A stretch of 42,490 nucleotides of DNA from Pirellulaceae bacterium (GCA_023382975.1 JAHDXO010000052.1:39364-81853), one strand, 5' to 3'. Shown: positions 17,102 through 25,294, counted from the stretch's first letter. Notes: generated by a model from the letters alone, not told the origin. Numbers and translations are program-made.

Positions 17102-19150
17102 TCATTTGCCACGCAAACTCACGGGGCTCATTCCAAAGCCGTCGCGGACCCAGTTCACGACCGCCTGCCCCGTAAATCTCGCGTCCCACGGATAGTCGCC
17201 GGTCCACGACGGCTTGCCCGATGCGGGGATGCTATCCGTGCCGCCCTGGCGCATATTGGTGGCCACCGCCATGAACGTCTTCAGGCCCGTCGGGTCGTAA
17301 ATCTCCTTAGCGGCGACGCGCCGGGCCACCTGATCGGTGTCGAGCAGCGGATCATCCGACCAATCGAGGAGCGATAGCTGGAGCACTTCTTGCACATATC
17401 GCTTCAGGGTGCGGTCCGCGTCCGGCCAGCCCTCCGTCGCAGCCGCTTTGGCGTAGGGCTGGACCGTGTTGCCCTGTCCCAAACACTTGGCGGCAGGAAG
17501 CTCGCGATTGACGTAGAAACGATTATTGCGCACCTCCAGTTGGGACGGCGCGGTGAGGCCACCCGTCTTGTCGTTGATCGGCGTATCGGCAACGAACGCA
17601 TTGTCTTCCACGATGTTTCCTTTCACGCCCGTCCAGTCGCCATCCAGCGACAGGCCGGTACCCGTGCGATATGCAATGTTGCCGCGAACGATATTCCTCT
17701 GCTGTGTATACTCCCGATTGTTCTCGTACTGGATCGGCTGGCAGCCAAGAGCAAATCCGTTTCCATGCTGGTGTTCTCCGAAGCCGAGCTCGTCGGTGAG
17801 CATCGCGCCGCTGACGATGTTGCCCTCGCAAGTGGCACCGAAAGTGGCGCCCTGCATCCTGTAGCCCCATCCCGGCTGCGCGCGATTGTCAGACGATCCG
17901 TGGGTGTCGGGATCCATGGGGCTGGGGTACTTGTAAATGAACTGCACGTTGTTGCGGACCACCGCCGAGCTTCCCTGCTGCCCGCCCGAGGTCAGCCAGG
18001 TGTTCACCGGCTTGTTGCTGCTGGTGGAACTGAACCAGTATCCCTCGATGATCAGACTGTTTTCGATCAATCCTCCAAGCCGCATCTGCGGTCCGCCCGA
18101 CCCGCCGTCGGCGGAGATGATGTTGCGGTACGTATGCCCCATCTGCGCGCCGCCGCCCTGATAGATATTCCGGTCGAAAATGGTCCGGCGCGGATCGGGG
18201 TCGTTCCTCGGGTCGGTCTTGTAACCGTTCTTGTAGAAGATCACTTCGTCGAAGGTGGGCGCGGCATCAAAGCCGCTGTTGAAGTAGCCCTGGTTGTGCG
18301 ATTTGGCATCCCAGTGGAAGGCGCTGATCGTCCGGCGCACTGTGGTGTCGATCGGCAGATAGTTCATCTGGCTGCTGACGAGCTTGCAGTCCTCGATGTA
18401 CCATGTGGGCACGCCGGGCGCACCGGGAGAAGTGCAATCCGCATGCATCCCCAGGTGGCTCAGCCCCGCGTGGATCTCCAGTCCCACAATCACCTGATGA
18501 AACGGAACGATCTTCTCACCGCCGGAATGGGAGCCGAAGGGCGATCGGTCTCTCGGGTCTACCACCGCCCTGCCCTCCGACAGCGGCCCATAGGCAGCGA
18601 CCACCATCGGCTCGGATTCACTCCGGCCTCCGTTCAGCGCGATTTCGAAAGTCTCATGTCGCCGTCCGCGACGAAACAGGAACCAGTCGGGATATCCGAA
18701 GCTGTTCTCCAGCCGCGGGTCGCGAGCGGGGTGCTTGAAGGCCTTGATCGCCGTTTCATGGGGCACGAGCGGATTGTCGCCATAGGCTGCGCCCGCTCCG
18801 TTGGCCGCTTGGCCGGACGAGTCGACGATCCGCTCGCCGTCCCACCAGTACACCTCGCCGGTCGCATTGTCCCCTCTGCCAGGATCGTAGAAGACTAGCT
18901 TGCTCCCCCGGTCTCGGGTGTCGTTGCGCCGTTGCCCAACGGGCAAACGGCTGCCGTCGCTGGAGACCAGCAGGGACTTCACATCAAGCCAGCCGTCGCC
19001 GGTCATCGGCGGCCGCCAAGCGTCTCGCGCATCGTCGGCGGCCGTTGACTTCGGGCCGGCATCCGCGGCGGCGGCAGAGCGCAACTCCGTCGCGCGACTT
19101 ATCCAAAGAAGCGAAACTGTAGCGGCAAGGATCGTCAGTGATTTCTTCAT
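17102..19150 (-). CDS. Secreted right-handed beta-helix protein
   Basis: A 682-aa exported protein. MKKSLTILAATVSLLWISRA is a signal peptide with cleavage near AAAADA. The body has repeated short beta-strand turns with Asn/Gly ladders (IENSLIIEG, VVRNNVQFIY, CEGNIVSGAML, IVRGNIAYRTGTGLSL, VKGNIVEDNAFV, LEVRNNRFYV). That is the pectate-lyase/parallel-beta-helix pattern, and suggests a polysaccharide lyase or glycan-binding role. No catalytic signature was identified. ATG 19150 is preferred, with AAGGA upstream, over an unsupported extension to 19348. It ends 51 bases before the DUF5060 gene, so an operon of beta-helix protein, hydrolase and dehydrogenase is likely. Confidence 0.78.
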   Translation of the reverse strand: MKKSLTILAATVSLLWISRATELRSAAAADAGPKSTAADDARDAWRPPMTGDGWLDVKSLLVSSDGSRLPVGQRRNDTRDRGSKLVFYDPGRGDNATGEVYWWDGERIVDSSGQAANGAGAAYGDNPLVPHETAIKAFKHPARDPRLENSFGYPDWFLFRRGRRHETFEIALNGGRSESEPMVVAAYGPLSEGRAVVDPRDRSPFGSHSGGEKIVPFHQVIVGLEIHAGLSHLGMHADCTSPGAPGVPTWYIEDCKLVSSQMNYLPIDTTVRRTISAFHWDAKSHNQGYFNSGFDAAPTFDEVIFYKNGYKTDPRNDPDPRRTIFDRNIYQGGGAQMGHTYRNIISADGGSGGPQMRLGGLIENSLIIEGYWFSSTSSNKPVNTWLTSGGQQGSSAVVRNNVQFIYKYPSPMDPDTHGSSDNRAQPGWGYRMQGATFGATCEGNIVSGAMLTDELGFGEHQHGNGFALGCQPIQYENNREYTQQRNIVRGNIAYRTGTGLSLDGDWTGVKGNIVEDNAFVADTPINDKTGGLTAPSQLEVRNNRFYVNRELPAAKCLGQGNTVQPYAKAAATEGWPDADRTLKRYVQEVLQLSLLDWSDDPLLDTDQVARRVAAKEIYDPTGLKTFMAVATNMRQGGTDSIPASGKPSWTGDYPWDARFTGQAVVNWVRDGFGMSPVSLRGK

Positions 19151-19503
19151 GATCGAGGTTTCCTTCGCAGGAAAGGGCGGCGGACCGCTGCCAGGGTTGC
19201 TCGGGTTGCGAATGGTATTGTGGCAGCAGGCGCGCTCTCCGTCAAACCGATCCGGTGTGCGTCTTATTGGCGGGCCTGAGCAAGCTCGAACGATTCGGCC
19301 AGCAACGGACGTGCTTCCTTCTCCTGTCCAGGTGGCGTGGTAATCCACTTCTCCCGCGCGTCAACCAGTTGCCGGCGTTCCCCACCACCGATCTACGCCT
19401 CCGCCTGGCTGTTCAGGCCCCAGAACCTGTCATAGAATGGCAGGACTATGCCAGGAAGTCTATAAGTACTTGTGGGTTCGGGACCCTTGAAGGAGTCCAT
19501 GCC

Positions 19504-20520
19504 ATGACGCATGCCGTGCTGACCGTCATCCTCGCCGGGCTATCGATCGCCCTGTCGGGCTGCGCCACCGCATTCGCCGACCCGCCCGCGCCGGGCAGCC
19601 AAGCCGAGCACGGACTGGTGGGCCTGCGTCCCCTGCCCCGCGACACCCGGGACCACAAGGCCAACCACGGCGGCTCCTGGGCGGGCACCCCCACCTACGC
19701 CGAGCAGAAGGGTAACTACCCCTTCGTCGCCGAGCACATCGATGTCATCAAAGGCTGGCGGGAGGGCGACTTCAAGACGAACCGCATGTTCTTCGAGTAC
19801 TACTGGGGCTTGAGCGAAGCCCGCGATGACCTGGACCCGAAGAAGAACCACCTGATCAAGGACATCCGCAACTGGGAATCGCAGGGCGGGGACATCCTGC
19901 ACATCCTGATCTGCCGCGAGTATCGGCTGGCCATCCACCGCGGACACAAGGACGCCCAACCCGGCCCGTTCAAGGAAGACACGCGCATTCTCTACGAAGA
20001 GGATGTGGACAAGATCCGCACGATGTTCAAGCAGGCGCACCAGCAAGGCCTGACCAGGCATGACAACTACAACCTGATCATGATGGTTGAACACCCGTCA
20101 TTCTTCGCCGACGACAAGCGCGTGCATCCGATCGTCCGGAAGGTCGAAGGCATCGCCTACGAAGCCCACCAGTTCAACCGCCACTGGCCGCTCGAGACCG
20201 GCTGGTCGAAGCCCGAGAAGGTCGTGCGGGGCGCCAAGTGGACCATCGCCCAGGGCAAGGACTACATCTTCTATTACGGCCCGATCATCTGGAAATCGGA
20301 GCAGTACCATCCGTTCATCGAACGCGAATGGCTGCAGACCTACTGGAAGGCCGGCCTGCCCAAGCGGCACCCGCTCGTGCATTACTACCTCAACACCTTC
20401 CCGCATGCCCACGGCCGGGGGCGGCCGGTCGGTCCGGAGACCGACCCGCACTCGATTCTCGGCCTGACCAAGTGGCTGATCGAGGAGGTCAAGGGCATCA
20501 GCGATTCGCCCACCCCGTGA
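19504..20520 (+). CDS. Putative secreted lipoprotein, unknown function
   Basis: A 338-aa hypothetical. The N terminus MTHAVLTVILAGLSIALSGC is a type II (lipoprotein) signal with the lipobox L-S-G-C at residues 17-20. The mature part is rich in aromatic and charged residues (WAGTPTYAEQKGNYPFVAEHIDVIKGWREGD, MFFEYYWGLSEARDDLDPKKNHLIKDI, IFYYGPIIWKSEQYHPFIEREW). It contains many His/Asp/Glu but no motif I recognise. A TIM-barrel-like hydrolase or binding protein is possible. ATG 19504 is preceded by AAGGAG at 19490-19495, which decides the start over the nearby out-of-frame ATG at 19499. It is divergent from the beta-helix operon and may share its regulation. Confidence 0.65.
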   Translation: MTHAVLTVILAGLSIALSGCATAFADPPAPGSQAEHGLVGLRPLPRDTRDHKANHGGSWAGTPTYAEQKGNYPFVAEHIDVIKGWREGDFKTNRMFFEYYWGLSEARDDLDPKKNHLIKDIRNWESQGGDILHILICREYRLAIHRGHKDAQPGPFKEDTRILYEEDVDKIRTMFKQAHQQGLTRHDNYNLIMMVEHPSFFADDKRVHPIVRKVEGIAYEAHQFNRHWPLETGWSKPEKVVRGAKWTIAQGKDYIFYYGPIIWKSEQYHPFIEREWLQTYWKAGLPKRHPLVHYYLNTFPHAHGRGRPVGPETDPHSILGLTKWLIEEVKGISDSPTP

Positions 20521-20597
20521 GCCGCCCACAGGCGCATCCACGTCCGGCGCTCACGGTACAACTAAACGGCCCTGCGTGATCTTGGGAATTCAAGGTG

Positions 20598-20646
20598 GCA
20601 GGCACACTCCGTGTGCCGTTTGCCACGGCACACGGAGTGTGCCTGC
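20598..20646. repeat. Perfect 21-bp inverted repeat (cruciform element)
   Basis: Arms at 20598-20618 and 20626-20646 are perfect reverse complements with a 7-base loop. Each arm is itself nearly palindromic (GGCACAC...GTGTGCC), so the element can fold into a cloverleaf-like structure. It lies between two convergent genes, where it could serve as a bidirectional terminator, but there is no T-tract. Planctomycete genomes carry similar GCAGGCACAC-type elements, so a dispersed REP-like repeat is more likely. Confidence 0.8.
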
Positions 20647-20683
20647 TACTTTCCCGGAATCGTGCAAGGCCGTTTGGTCCCGG

Positions 20684-21064
20684 TTATGTGCCGAATTCGT
20701 GTTCCATGGCGTAAAGAGCGGCATAGTCCTCGCCTAAGTACGCTTCCAGAGGCACGCTGTAATTGTACCAACCGTCCGACGATGCCTCCCCGCTCTGTGC
20801 AGCCCGACGCTGCTGGCGCGACTTCGCGAGTTCTTGCTCGGTAATCTCCCGTTGCTTCAAGTATTCGGGGTCGAGACGAACGCCCAGTTGCTTCAATTCA
20901 ACTGCGGCACATCGCCAATCGACTCCGAAATGCTTACAGTAACCACGCAGAACATTCTTGCCACCGTACTCCTTCAGCCAGGACGCCGCGGACTGCAGCC
21001 GCGCCGATCGCTGCATGCGTTTTCTGCGGGAACCAAGTTGCTTCTTCTTGCGTCTGCGACCCAT
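20684..21064 (-). CDS. Conserved small hypothetical protein
   Basis: A 126-aa protein with a strongly basic N terminus (MGRRRKKKQLGSRRKRMQR). A compact core follows (SWLKEYGGKNVLRGYCKHFGVDWRCAAVELKQLGVRLDPEYLKQR) that resembles small planctomycete hypotheticals, and the tail is acidic/aromatic. Function unknown; the basic start suggests nucleic-acid contact. It begins 7 bases after the stop of the 78-codon ORF upstream, so it is the last gene of a compact operon running from 22237. Confidence 0.65.
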   Translation of the reverse strand: MGRRRKKKQLGSRRKRMQRSARLQSAASWLKEYGGKNVLRGYCKHFGVDWRCAAVELKQLGVRLDPEYLKQREITEQELAKSRQQRRAAQSGEASSDGWYNYSVPLEAYLGEDYAALYAMEHEFGT

Positions 21065-21070
21065 GTGCCT

Positions 21071-21307
21071 TTACTCCAACAGCCCACGTTTGCGAAGTGA
21101 GCCTTTCAGGTGAGTTAATGACGGGTGTTTCTTGGCAAGCTGAGCGGCGTGTCTGCGTGTGAGTTTCTCGCCCTTCTCACCCCCGACCGCCTCGCGCAGA
21201 TCGGCAAGCATCTCAGCCGCAGCCTTATAGTTTGCGGTACCTCGAGCCTCGACAAGCTTCGACGCTTTTCGCAACCATGCCTGGGGATCCTTCACCATCT
21301 CCTTCAT
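21071..21307 (-). CDS. C-terminal part of a TGA-split hypothetical protein
   Basis: A 78-codon ORF (MKEMVKDPQAWLRKASKLVEARG...) with helical repeats ending in KKHPSLTHLKGSLRKRGLLE. It lies in the same reading frame as the preceding ORF. Only TGA-CAA-GAT-CGG separates the last codon of that ORF from this ATG. The style (variable-length helix pair plus a R-H-x-R/K-K-P-x-L-x-x-L end) matches the C terminus I recall for longer relatives of the upstream protein. It is therefore probably the severed C-terminal domain of one ancestral 388-residue protein. It may still be translated by re-initiation, since AAGGAG lies just inside the start. Confidence 0.6.
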   Translation of the reverse strand: MKEMVKDPQAWLRKASKLVEARGTANYKAAAEMLADLREAVGGEKGEKLTRRHAAQLAKKHPSLTHLKGSLRKRGLLE

Positions 21308-21316
21308 CCGATCTTG

Positions 21317-22237
21317 TCACTCTCGCTCCCTCTTGGCCGCTTCACGCTTTGCAGCGGCCTCGCGTTTCTTCCGTTCTGTCGCTTCGTGATCGGCCCGAAT
21401 CTCTTCGGTCTTGGCCAGCAATTCCTGAAATGAACGGCCTAACGATGTCGCTGGCCAATCGGACGCTCCGCCGCCCTGCCGAATCGCAGCGATCGTTTCT
21501 GCCTTGACGGCGTTCGCGTCTTCGGTCACGAACCTACGCAACAGCCGGCTGGATTCCTCCTTGGTCAAATGTTCCATCCACTCAAGGCATTGTTGATGGT
21601 GAGTCGGCTGTTCCGATGCATCTGGCGATCCCTTTGCGGCGGCAAGCAAGAGGAGTGGATCGAGCCCGAAGAACTTCAGGACCGGGCCGAAGGCTTCGAC
21701 GGTTTGAGCAAGACCACCCGGCACGGGCGGCTCCACAACATCGCGCTCCACGGACTGGTCGTCCATCGCGGCGCAAAGCCAAAGCACGTACAATGCGCGC
21801 AGATCGCCCGCAATCAGGCGGTTGCGCATTTCGACCATGTCGTCCATGTACTCGCCGGGATTCCAAATCTCTTCGATCCCGTCAATTTCCCGATAGGGGC
21901 TCAACGATACAATGCCCGCATGGCCTCGTGAGTCATTTTCCCATTTCAGTTCTCCGATCCCGATATACCGGGACCACACAGACTTCGGAAACGGATATCC
22001 CGCCGGCATGCGGAACGCTACCGTCCTGATCCCGAAATTCGCGTAGTGCAAATAGACATCGTATCCGTGCCGTAACAGCCCTTTCACATCACCACGAAAA
22101 TCACCAAAGTGGTACTCGTTTTCGAATGACCAACGTGTGATTTCCGCTCTCGTCGATTGCTGCTGGGCGAACTTCAATTCCTGATCCGTCAGCGGCCGAT
22201 CGACCGCCCGAAACGCGACGTACTGGTATTCGCTCAC
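21317..22237 (-). CDS. Conserved hypothetical protein (N-terminal part of split ORF)
   Basis: A 306-aa protein of unknown function. The start is GTG 22237, decided by a perfect AGGAGGT (minus strand, 22244-22250) six bases upstream; an unsupported reading extends to 22375. The N-terminal domain SEYQYVAFRAVDRPLTDQEL...ITRWSFENEYHFGDFRGD...DVYLHYANFGIRTVAFRMP resembles a family seen in actinobacteria and planctomycetes, often hypothetical. The middle is a helical region, and the end is a Lys/Arg/Glu/Ala coiled coil (ERKKREAAAKREAAKRERE). The single in-frame TGA at 21317-21319 then cuts it off from its presumed C-terminal domain (21071-21307). First gene of a three-ORF operon. Confidence 0.7.
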   Translation of the reverse strand: MSEYQYVAFRAVDRPLTDQELKFAQQQSTRAEITRWSFENEYHFGDFRGDVKGLLRHGYDVYLHYANFGIRTVAFRMPAGYPFPKSVWSRYIGIGELKWENDSRGHAGIVSLSPYREIDGIEEIWNPGEYMDDMVEMRNRLIAGDLRALYVLWLCAAMDDQSVERDVVEPPVPGGLAQTVEAFGPVLKFFGLDPLLLLAAAKGSPDASEQPTHHQQCLEWMEHLTKEESSRLLRRFVTEDANAVKAETIAAIRQGGGASDWPATSLGRSFQELLAKTEEIRADHEATERKKREAAAKREAAKRERE

Positions 22238-22269
22238 GCTGTGACCTCCTATCTCCCGGCGGCTCCGGA

Positions 22270-22680
22270 CTACGGTGCCAAGCCGCGGGTGCTGGACAAA
22301 TCCAAACAGTCCGTGCGATCTTCTTGGGGATTGTACAGTTCCCAATCGCCCTGACAACGCGCCACAAGCGTCCAATCGTCCACGCGAATCGGGCGATTGC
22401 CTTCGCGTTGGGCAAGCTCGTGACCGTTGAACGTACTGGGATATTCGATGCCGGCCAGTTCGGGGCAGGTGGGCATGAAGTTGATCGAGTGGACAACTTG
22501 ATCGGTCATCGCCCCGCGTGCGGGAATAACCTGGGGCCAGTGGGCGATCAGCGGCGGAGCAATGCCGCCTTCGTGGCCCCAGATTCTGTGTTCACGGAAA
22601 GGCGTGTTGGCGGCATTCGAGGCAGCCGACCCCAGCGCGTTTTCGAGCGGCGACAGGCTGCCGGGGGCACTGGCCCGCAA
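22270..22680 (-). pseudogene. Sulfatase C-terminal remnant with internal deletion
   Basis: The translation REHRIWGHEGGIAPPLIAHWP...INFMPTCPELAGIEYPSTFNGH matches the C-terminal subdomain of type I sulfatases (relatives read K-x-W-x-H-E-G-G-I-x-T-P-L-I-x-H-W-P). After NGH it jumps directly to ELAQREGNRPIRVDDWTLV...GDWELYNPQEDRTDCLDLS. The roughly 20-30 residues that normally lie between are missing, and the whole catalytic N-terminal domain is absent. No start signal is seen. It lies just upstream of the conserved-hypothetical operon. Confidence 0.75.
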
Positions 22681-23014
22681 GTACCCGAACGCGGATCGTC
22701 CGAGGTAGAGATGCGCAACTTATTTGCTTGCAAGGCTTTGGGTGTTCGATGGCGACCGAGTGGTGCCGATGATAGGCCGACCCGTCCGGTCGGCCTATCC
22801 AGCGGCCAATAGGGCATTATCCGGGTCGGCCTATCCCGGTGACGGGCACAACCACGGTCCCGATTCAACTACTTGACAGGCAAGGGCTTGAGTCGATAAT
22901 TCAAGGTTAGTTTCAGGCGGGATAGCCCGCCATGCCGGTCGGCCTATTCCCAGTCCGCGATGTCCGCGATAGGCCGTTCTGGACAATCAGTAGTTAACCT
23001 GTCAGACTGAAGAC
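22681..23014. repeat. Cluster of GGTCGGCCTATC palindromic repeats
   Basis: No gene in this stretch. The 12-mer GGTCGGCCTATC occurs at 22788-22799 and 22824-22835, and with one change at 22937-22948. Its reverse complement GATAGGCCGACC lies at 22771-22782, forming a perfect 12-bp stem with a 5-base loop with the first copy. A partial inverted copy (GATAGGCCG) is at 22968-22976 and a variant GATAGCCCGCC at 22921. The cluster ends ~40 bases before the start of the gene at 23015, so it may be a regulatory array or a dispersed repeat. Confidence 0.7.
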
Positions 23015-23557
23015 ATGGCGACCACTCTGGCCCTGACAACAGACCTTTCTGTGGAGGAATGCCTCTCTCGACTGCACGAGTCGCTCTCGCCGGTGCGGCC
23101 GTTCCGATGGGCAATGCCCAGTACGGAAACGTACTTCGGCAAGGTCAGGGGAGACATGTTCCAGGTTTTCGTAGTCGGGCCGGGAGACATGCGCAAGAAT
23201 TCGTTCACGCCCATCTTCTACGGTAGCCTAAGGGCCTCGCCGGAAGGCGCCCGGATCTCCGGGTCGATCAGCGTCCACACCTTTGTCTCCGTCTTCCTCA
23301 CGGCATGGTATGTGGGGGTGTTGGCGTTCCTCGGGGCAATCTGGTGGCACCTGCTGACGAGCGGCAGTGACTTGGGTTCGGCAGTTGGGATGCTCTTCAT
23401 CGCCTTTCTGGCCTTCGTGTCAGCAAACGCGGTTGCGGTTCCTTGGCTGATCTTCTCCTTCGGCAGGAGACTGAATCGAGAGAAGGAAGGAACCCTCAAG
23501 CGATTTGTTGTGGCAACACTTGAGGCCCGGGAAGTTGCGAGTGCAGAGGGCCGTTAA
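23015..23557 (+). CDS. Hypothetical protein with two membrane helices
   Basis: A 180-aa product, no family recognised. The N-terminal ~95 residues form a soluble domain (LSVEECLSRLHESLSPV..., ETYFGKVRGDMFQVFVVGPGDMRKNSFTPIFYGSL). Two hydrophobic segments follow (TFVSVFLTAWYVGVLAFLGAIWWHLL and AVGMLFIAFLAFVSANAVAVPWLIFSF) and the C terminus is basic/charged. The order resembles small sensor-like or unknown bacterial membrane proteins. It directly follows the palindromic repeat cluster at 22771-22976. No partner gene is obvious. Confidence 0.55.
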   Translation: MATTLALTTDLSVEECLSRLHESLSPVRPFRWAMPSTETYFGKVRGDMFQVFVVGPGDMRKNSFTPIFYGSLRASPEGARISGSISVHTFVSVFLTAWYVGVLAFLGAIWWHLLTSGSDLGSAVGMLFIAFLAFVSANAVAVPWLIFSFGRRLNREKEGTLKRFVVATLEAREVASAEGR

Positions 23558-23659
23558 CCATGCAATCAAGCTGATCGTCAATTGCCGGGCGGCCCGAAGA
23601 CGGGCCACCCGTCCCTTGCCGACAGCTTATCGCAACGTTCGTCGTGAAAGGATGACGCG

Positions 23660-24005
23660 ATGGACACGGTCTACATTGAAACGTCGATTGTCAGCCATGC
23701 TTCAGCGTGGCCGAGTTCAGGCATCCGGGTCGCAGCACTTCAACATCAAGCTCGGCAGTGGTGGGCACTCGAACGCCCCAAATTCGAGCTTGTGACATCG
23801 CAACTTGTGATCGACGAGGCGTCCGTAGGTGATCCATCGGCTGCAATACCTGTTGACGCTGAACTGCAAAGATATTGCCAACGCTCGTGAGCTTCCCCGC
23901 ATTTACCGCTTGCTCGATGAACGCGGGTTCGGGCAGCTACTGATTTGTACGCCTGCCGAATTCCTTGGCGGAGACGATGACGATGATGAAAAATCCCATT
24001 CTTGA
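23660..24005 (+). pseudogene. PIN-domain (VapC-like) toxin with deleted centre
   Basis: The first part reads MDTVYIETSIVSHASAW...FELVTSQLVIDEASVGDPSAA, the N terminus of a PIN-domain ribonuclease (acidic E/D after VYIET, then VIDEA). After a frame change near 23830 the sequence reads QYLLTLNCKDIANARELPRIYRLLDERGFGQLLICTPAEFLGG and stops at 24003-24005. That is the expected C terminus of the same protein. The central ~55 residues, including the middle acidic active-site region, are missing. The toxin is therefore dead, although the adjoining antitoxin-like gene is intact. Confidence 0.8.
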
Positions 24006-24204
24006 CGAATTGCACGCGATCCGACAGAGACTGCTAGACGACGCTGGCGGAACGCTCGACGCATTGGTTGACCGTCTCCAAGCCGAAGAGCAGAAATCCA
24101 ATCGGCCGCGGTACAGGAGACGACGAACAATCCGATGCACGGGCGCGGCGAAGTCAGACGAATTGGCACTTGACAGTCAGTCGTCGCCGCCCCGTGATCG
24201 GTGA
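23986..24204 (+). CDS. Small antitoxin-like protein paired with PIN remnant
   Basis: A 72-aa protein, MKNPILDELHAIRQRLLDDAGGTLDALVDRLQAEEQ..., followed by a basic tail. The start overlaps the 3' end of the PIN pseudogene, an arrangement typical of toxin-antitoxin operons. The helical N-terminal DELHAIRQRLL...GGTLDALVDRLQAEE motif is a common planctomycete small-protein pattern found next to PIN genes. A second ATG at 23983 is equally possible. Its toxin partner is inactivated by deletion, so this would be an orphan antitoxin. Confidence 0.6.
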   Translation: MKNPILDELHAIRQRLLDDAGGTLDALVDRLQAEEQKSNRPRYRRRRTIRCTGAAKSDELALDSQSSPPRDR

Positions 24205-24997
24205 CGTTCGTGGGCAACCCCAGCAGCGCCGAAAACTCCGTTGGACGGTCTTTCCCCGCCTCGACGTCGCTGGCTTCGATCGGATCGGTCCGCTACCGAA
24301 TTCTCCGCGGCCACGCTGGTCCGGTGTCCATGCCGCTCGCGGCTCGGGAGGCGATTCCGTCAGCGTTCGGAAGCTTGCGGGCTGCGGTGTTGCATCCCGA
24401 AGGGGCAGGGACAAATCAGCCCGGGGCAGAGTGTAGCGCCGCCCCGGGTGATGGTGGCGAATGGGTCCCGAAGCCCTGAAGGGGCGACACAGACCGATGA
24501 ATCGATTGTCCCGCCCCTTCAGGGCTTTTGCGCCGCGTTGATACGCTACCCAGGGCGACGGCGACGCTCGCACAACTCGCGTCGCCTTGCCCTGGGCTGG
24601 TATGTCGGGCCCCTTCAGGGCAGAGGCGATGCGAACGCGAAGATCGTGCGGCTCCTCGCGCGGAACCGAGTCGTCACGACGATGGCTGGCCCGGATTCGA
24701 TTCCCGGCCGCGGGACGCGAAAAAATGCTTGCCAGCGCCGCGGTAGCATGACGCTCCGCCGACTGGCCGACGGTCGTCCAGCGGCGCAACGATCGCAGCC
24801 CACGAACCAAACGATGCAACCGATCCGCGTTTACGTCCGGCGGCATGGTGGCGTCTTCCTGTCGCGGCCGCGTGATCTTGGTCGTTCGGCCAGCAAGAGC
24901 GGTTTCGGGGATCAACGTTCCCGCCGCCGCGCCCTGAATGGCGATGGGCGGCTCGGCGGCTCTTGTTGATTGCCGTGGAGCATGGTAACCTGGAGTC
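24205..24997. repeat. Non-coding stretch with planctomycete palindromic repeats
   Basis: About 790 bases without a credible gene. Three inverted repeats are visible. CCCGGGGC (24420-24427) pairs with GCCCCGGG (24441-24448). A perfect 16-bp pair AAGCCCTGAAGGGGCG (24471-24486) and its complement (24512-24527) follows. CCCAGGGC (24549-24556) pairs with GCCCTGGG (24589-24596) and encloses GCGACG/CGTCGC. A further half copy GCCCCTTCAGGGC lies at 24609-24621. Such elements recur in planctomycete genomes and are often mis-annotated as short proteins. The rest, to 24997, shows nothing recognisable. Confidence 0.75.
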
Positions 24998-25294
24998 ATG
25001 CCAGGCGATTTCCGAGACGTCGATCCCACTGAGTTGCGGTTGCCGTCGTCGCGTTCGAGCGGCGCGGACCCGTACAAGCTTCAGCGCCAGATTGCTAAGT
25101 ACGGGACATCGGTCACCGGGATGCCGCCGGTTCTGGCGTATGAAGGATCCGACGGCGTACTGGAACTGGTCGACGGGGTGACCAGGGCGACGCGCGTCGC
25201 CAAACTGCTGCCGGGCAAGACAATCCGGGTCGAGGTTCTCGGCAAGTTGCGGCGACCGCACGCCCAGAGCCGACGGATAGGGGATTCACTATGA
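24998..25294 (+). CDS. ParB-like/toxin-tip-like small protein
   Basis: A 98-aa protein, MPGDFRDVDPTELRLPSSR...DPYKLQRQIAKYGTS...GMPPVLAYEGSDG...VDGVTRATRVAKLLPGKTIRVEVL. The core D-P-Y-K-L-x-R-Q-I-x-x-x-G...G-V-T-R-A-T-R-x-A-K-L resembles the C-terminal tip of planctomycete RHS-repeat polymorphic toxins, and by pattern a ParB/sulfiredoxin-like fold. This assignment is from memory and not checked. Here it stands free, without an RHS carrier. Its stop overlaps the next start (ATGA at 25291-25294), so the two genes form a coupled module. Confidence 0.6.
   Translation: MPGDFRDVDPTELRLPSSRSSGADPYKLQRQIAKYGTSVTGMPPVLAYEGSDGVLELVDGVTRATRVAKLLPGKTIRVEVLGKLRRPHAQSRRIGDSL

Noticed and set aside
22771..22976. 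CRISPR array
   Set aside because: Repeats are only 12 bases, irregularly spaced and in both orientations, with no cas genes.
24154..25077. 307-codon minus-strand ORF across the repeat block
   Set aside because: Its translation is driven by the palindromic repeats and is the kind of spurious protein commonly called over such elements.
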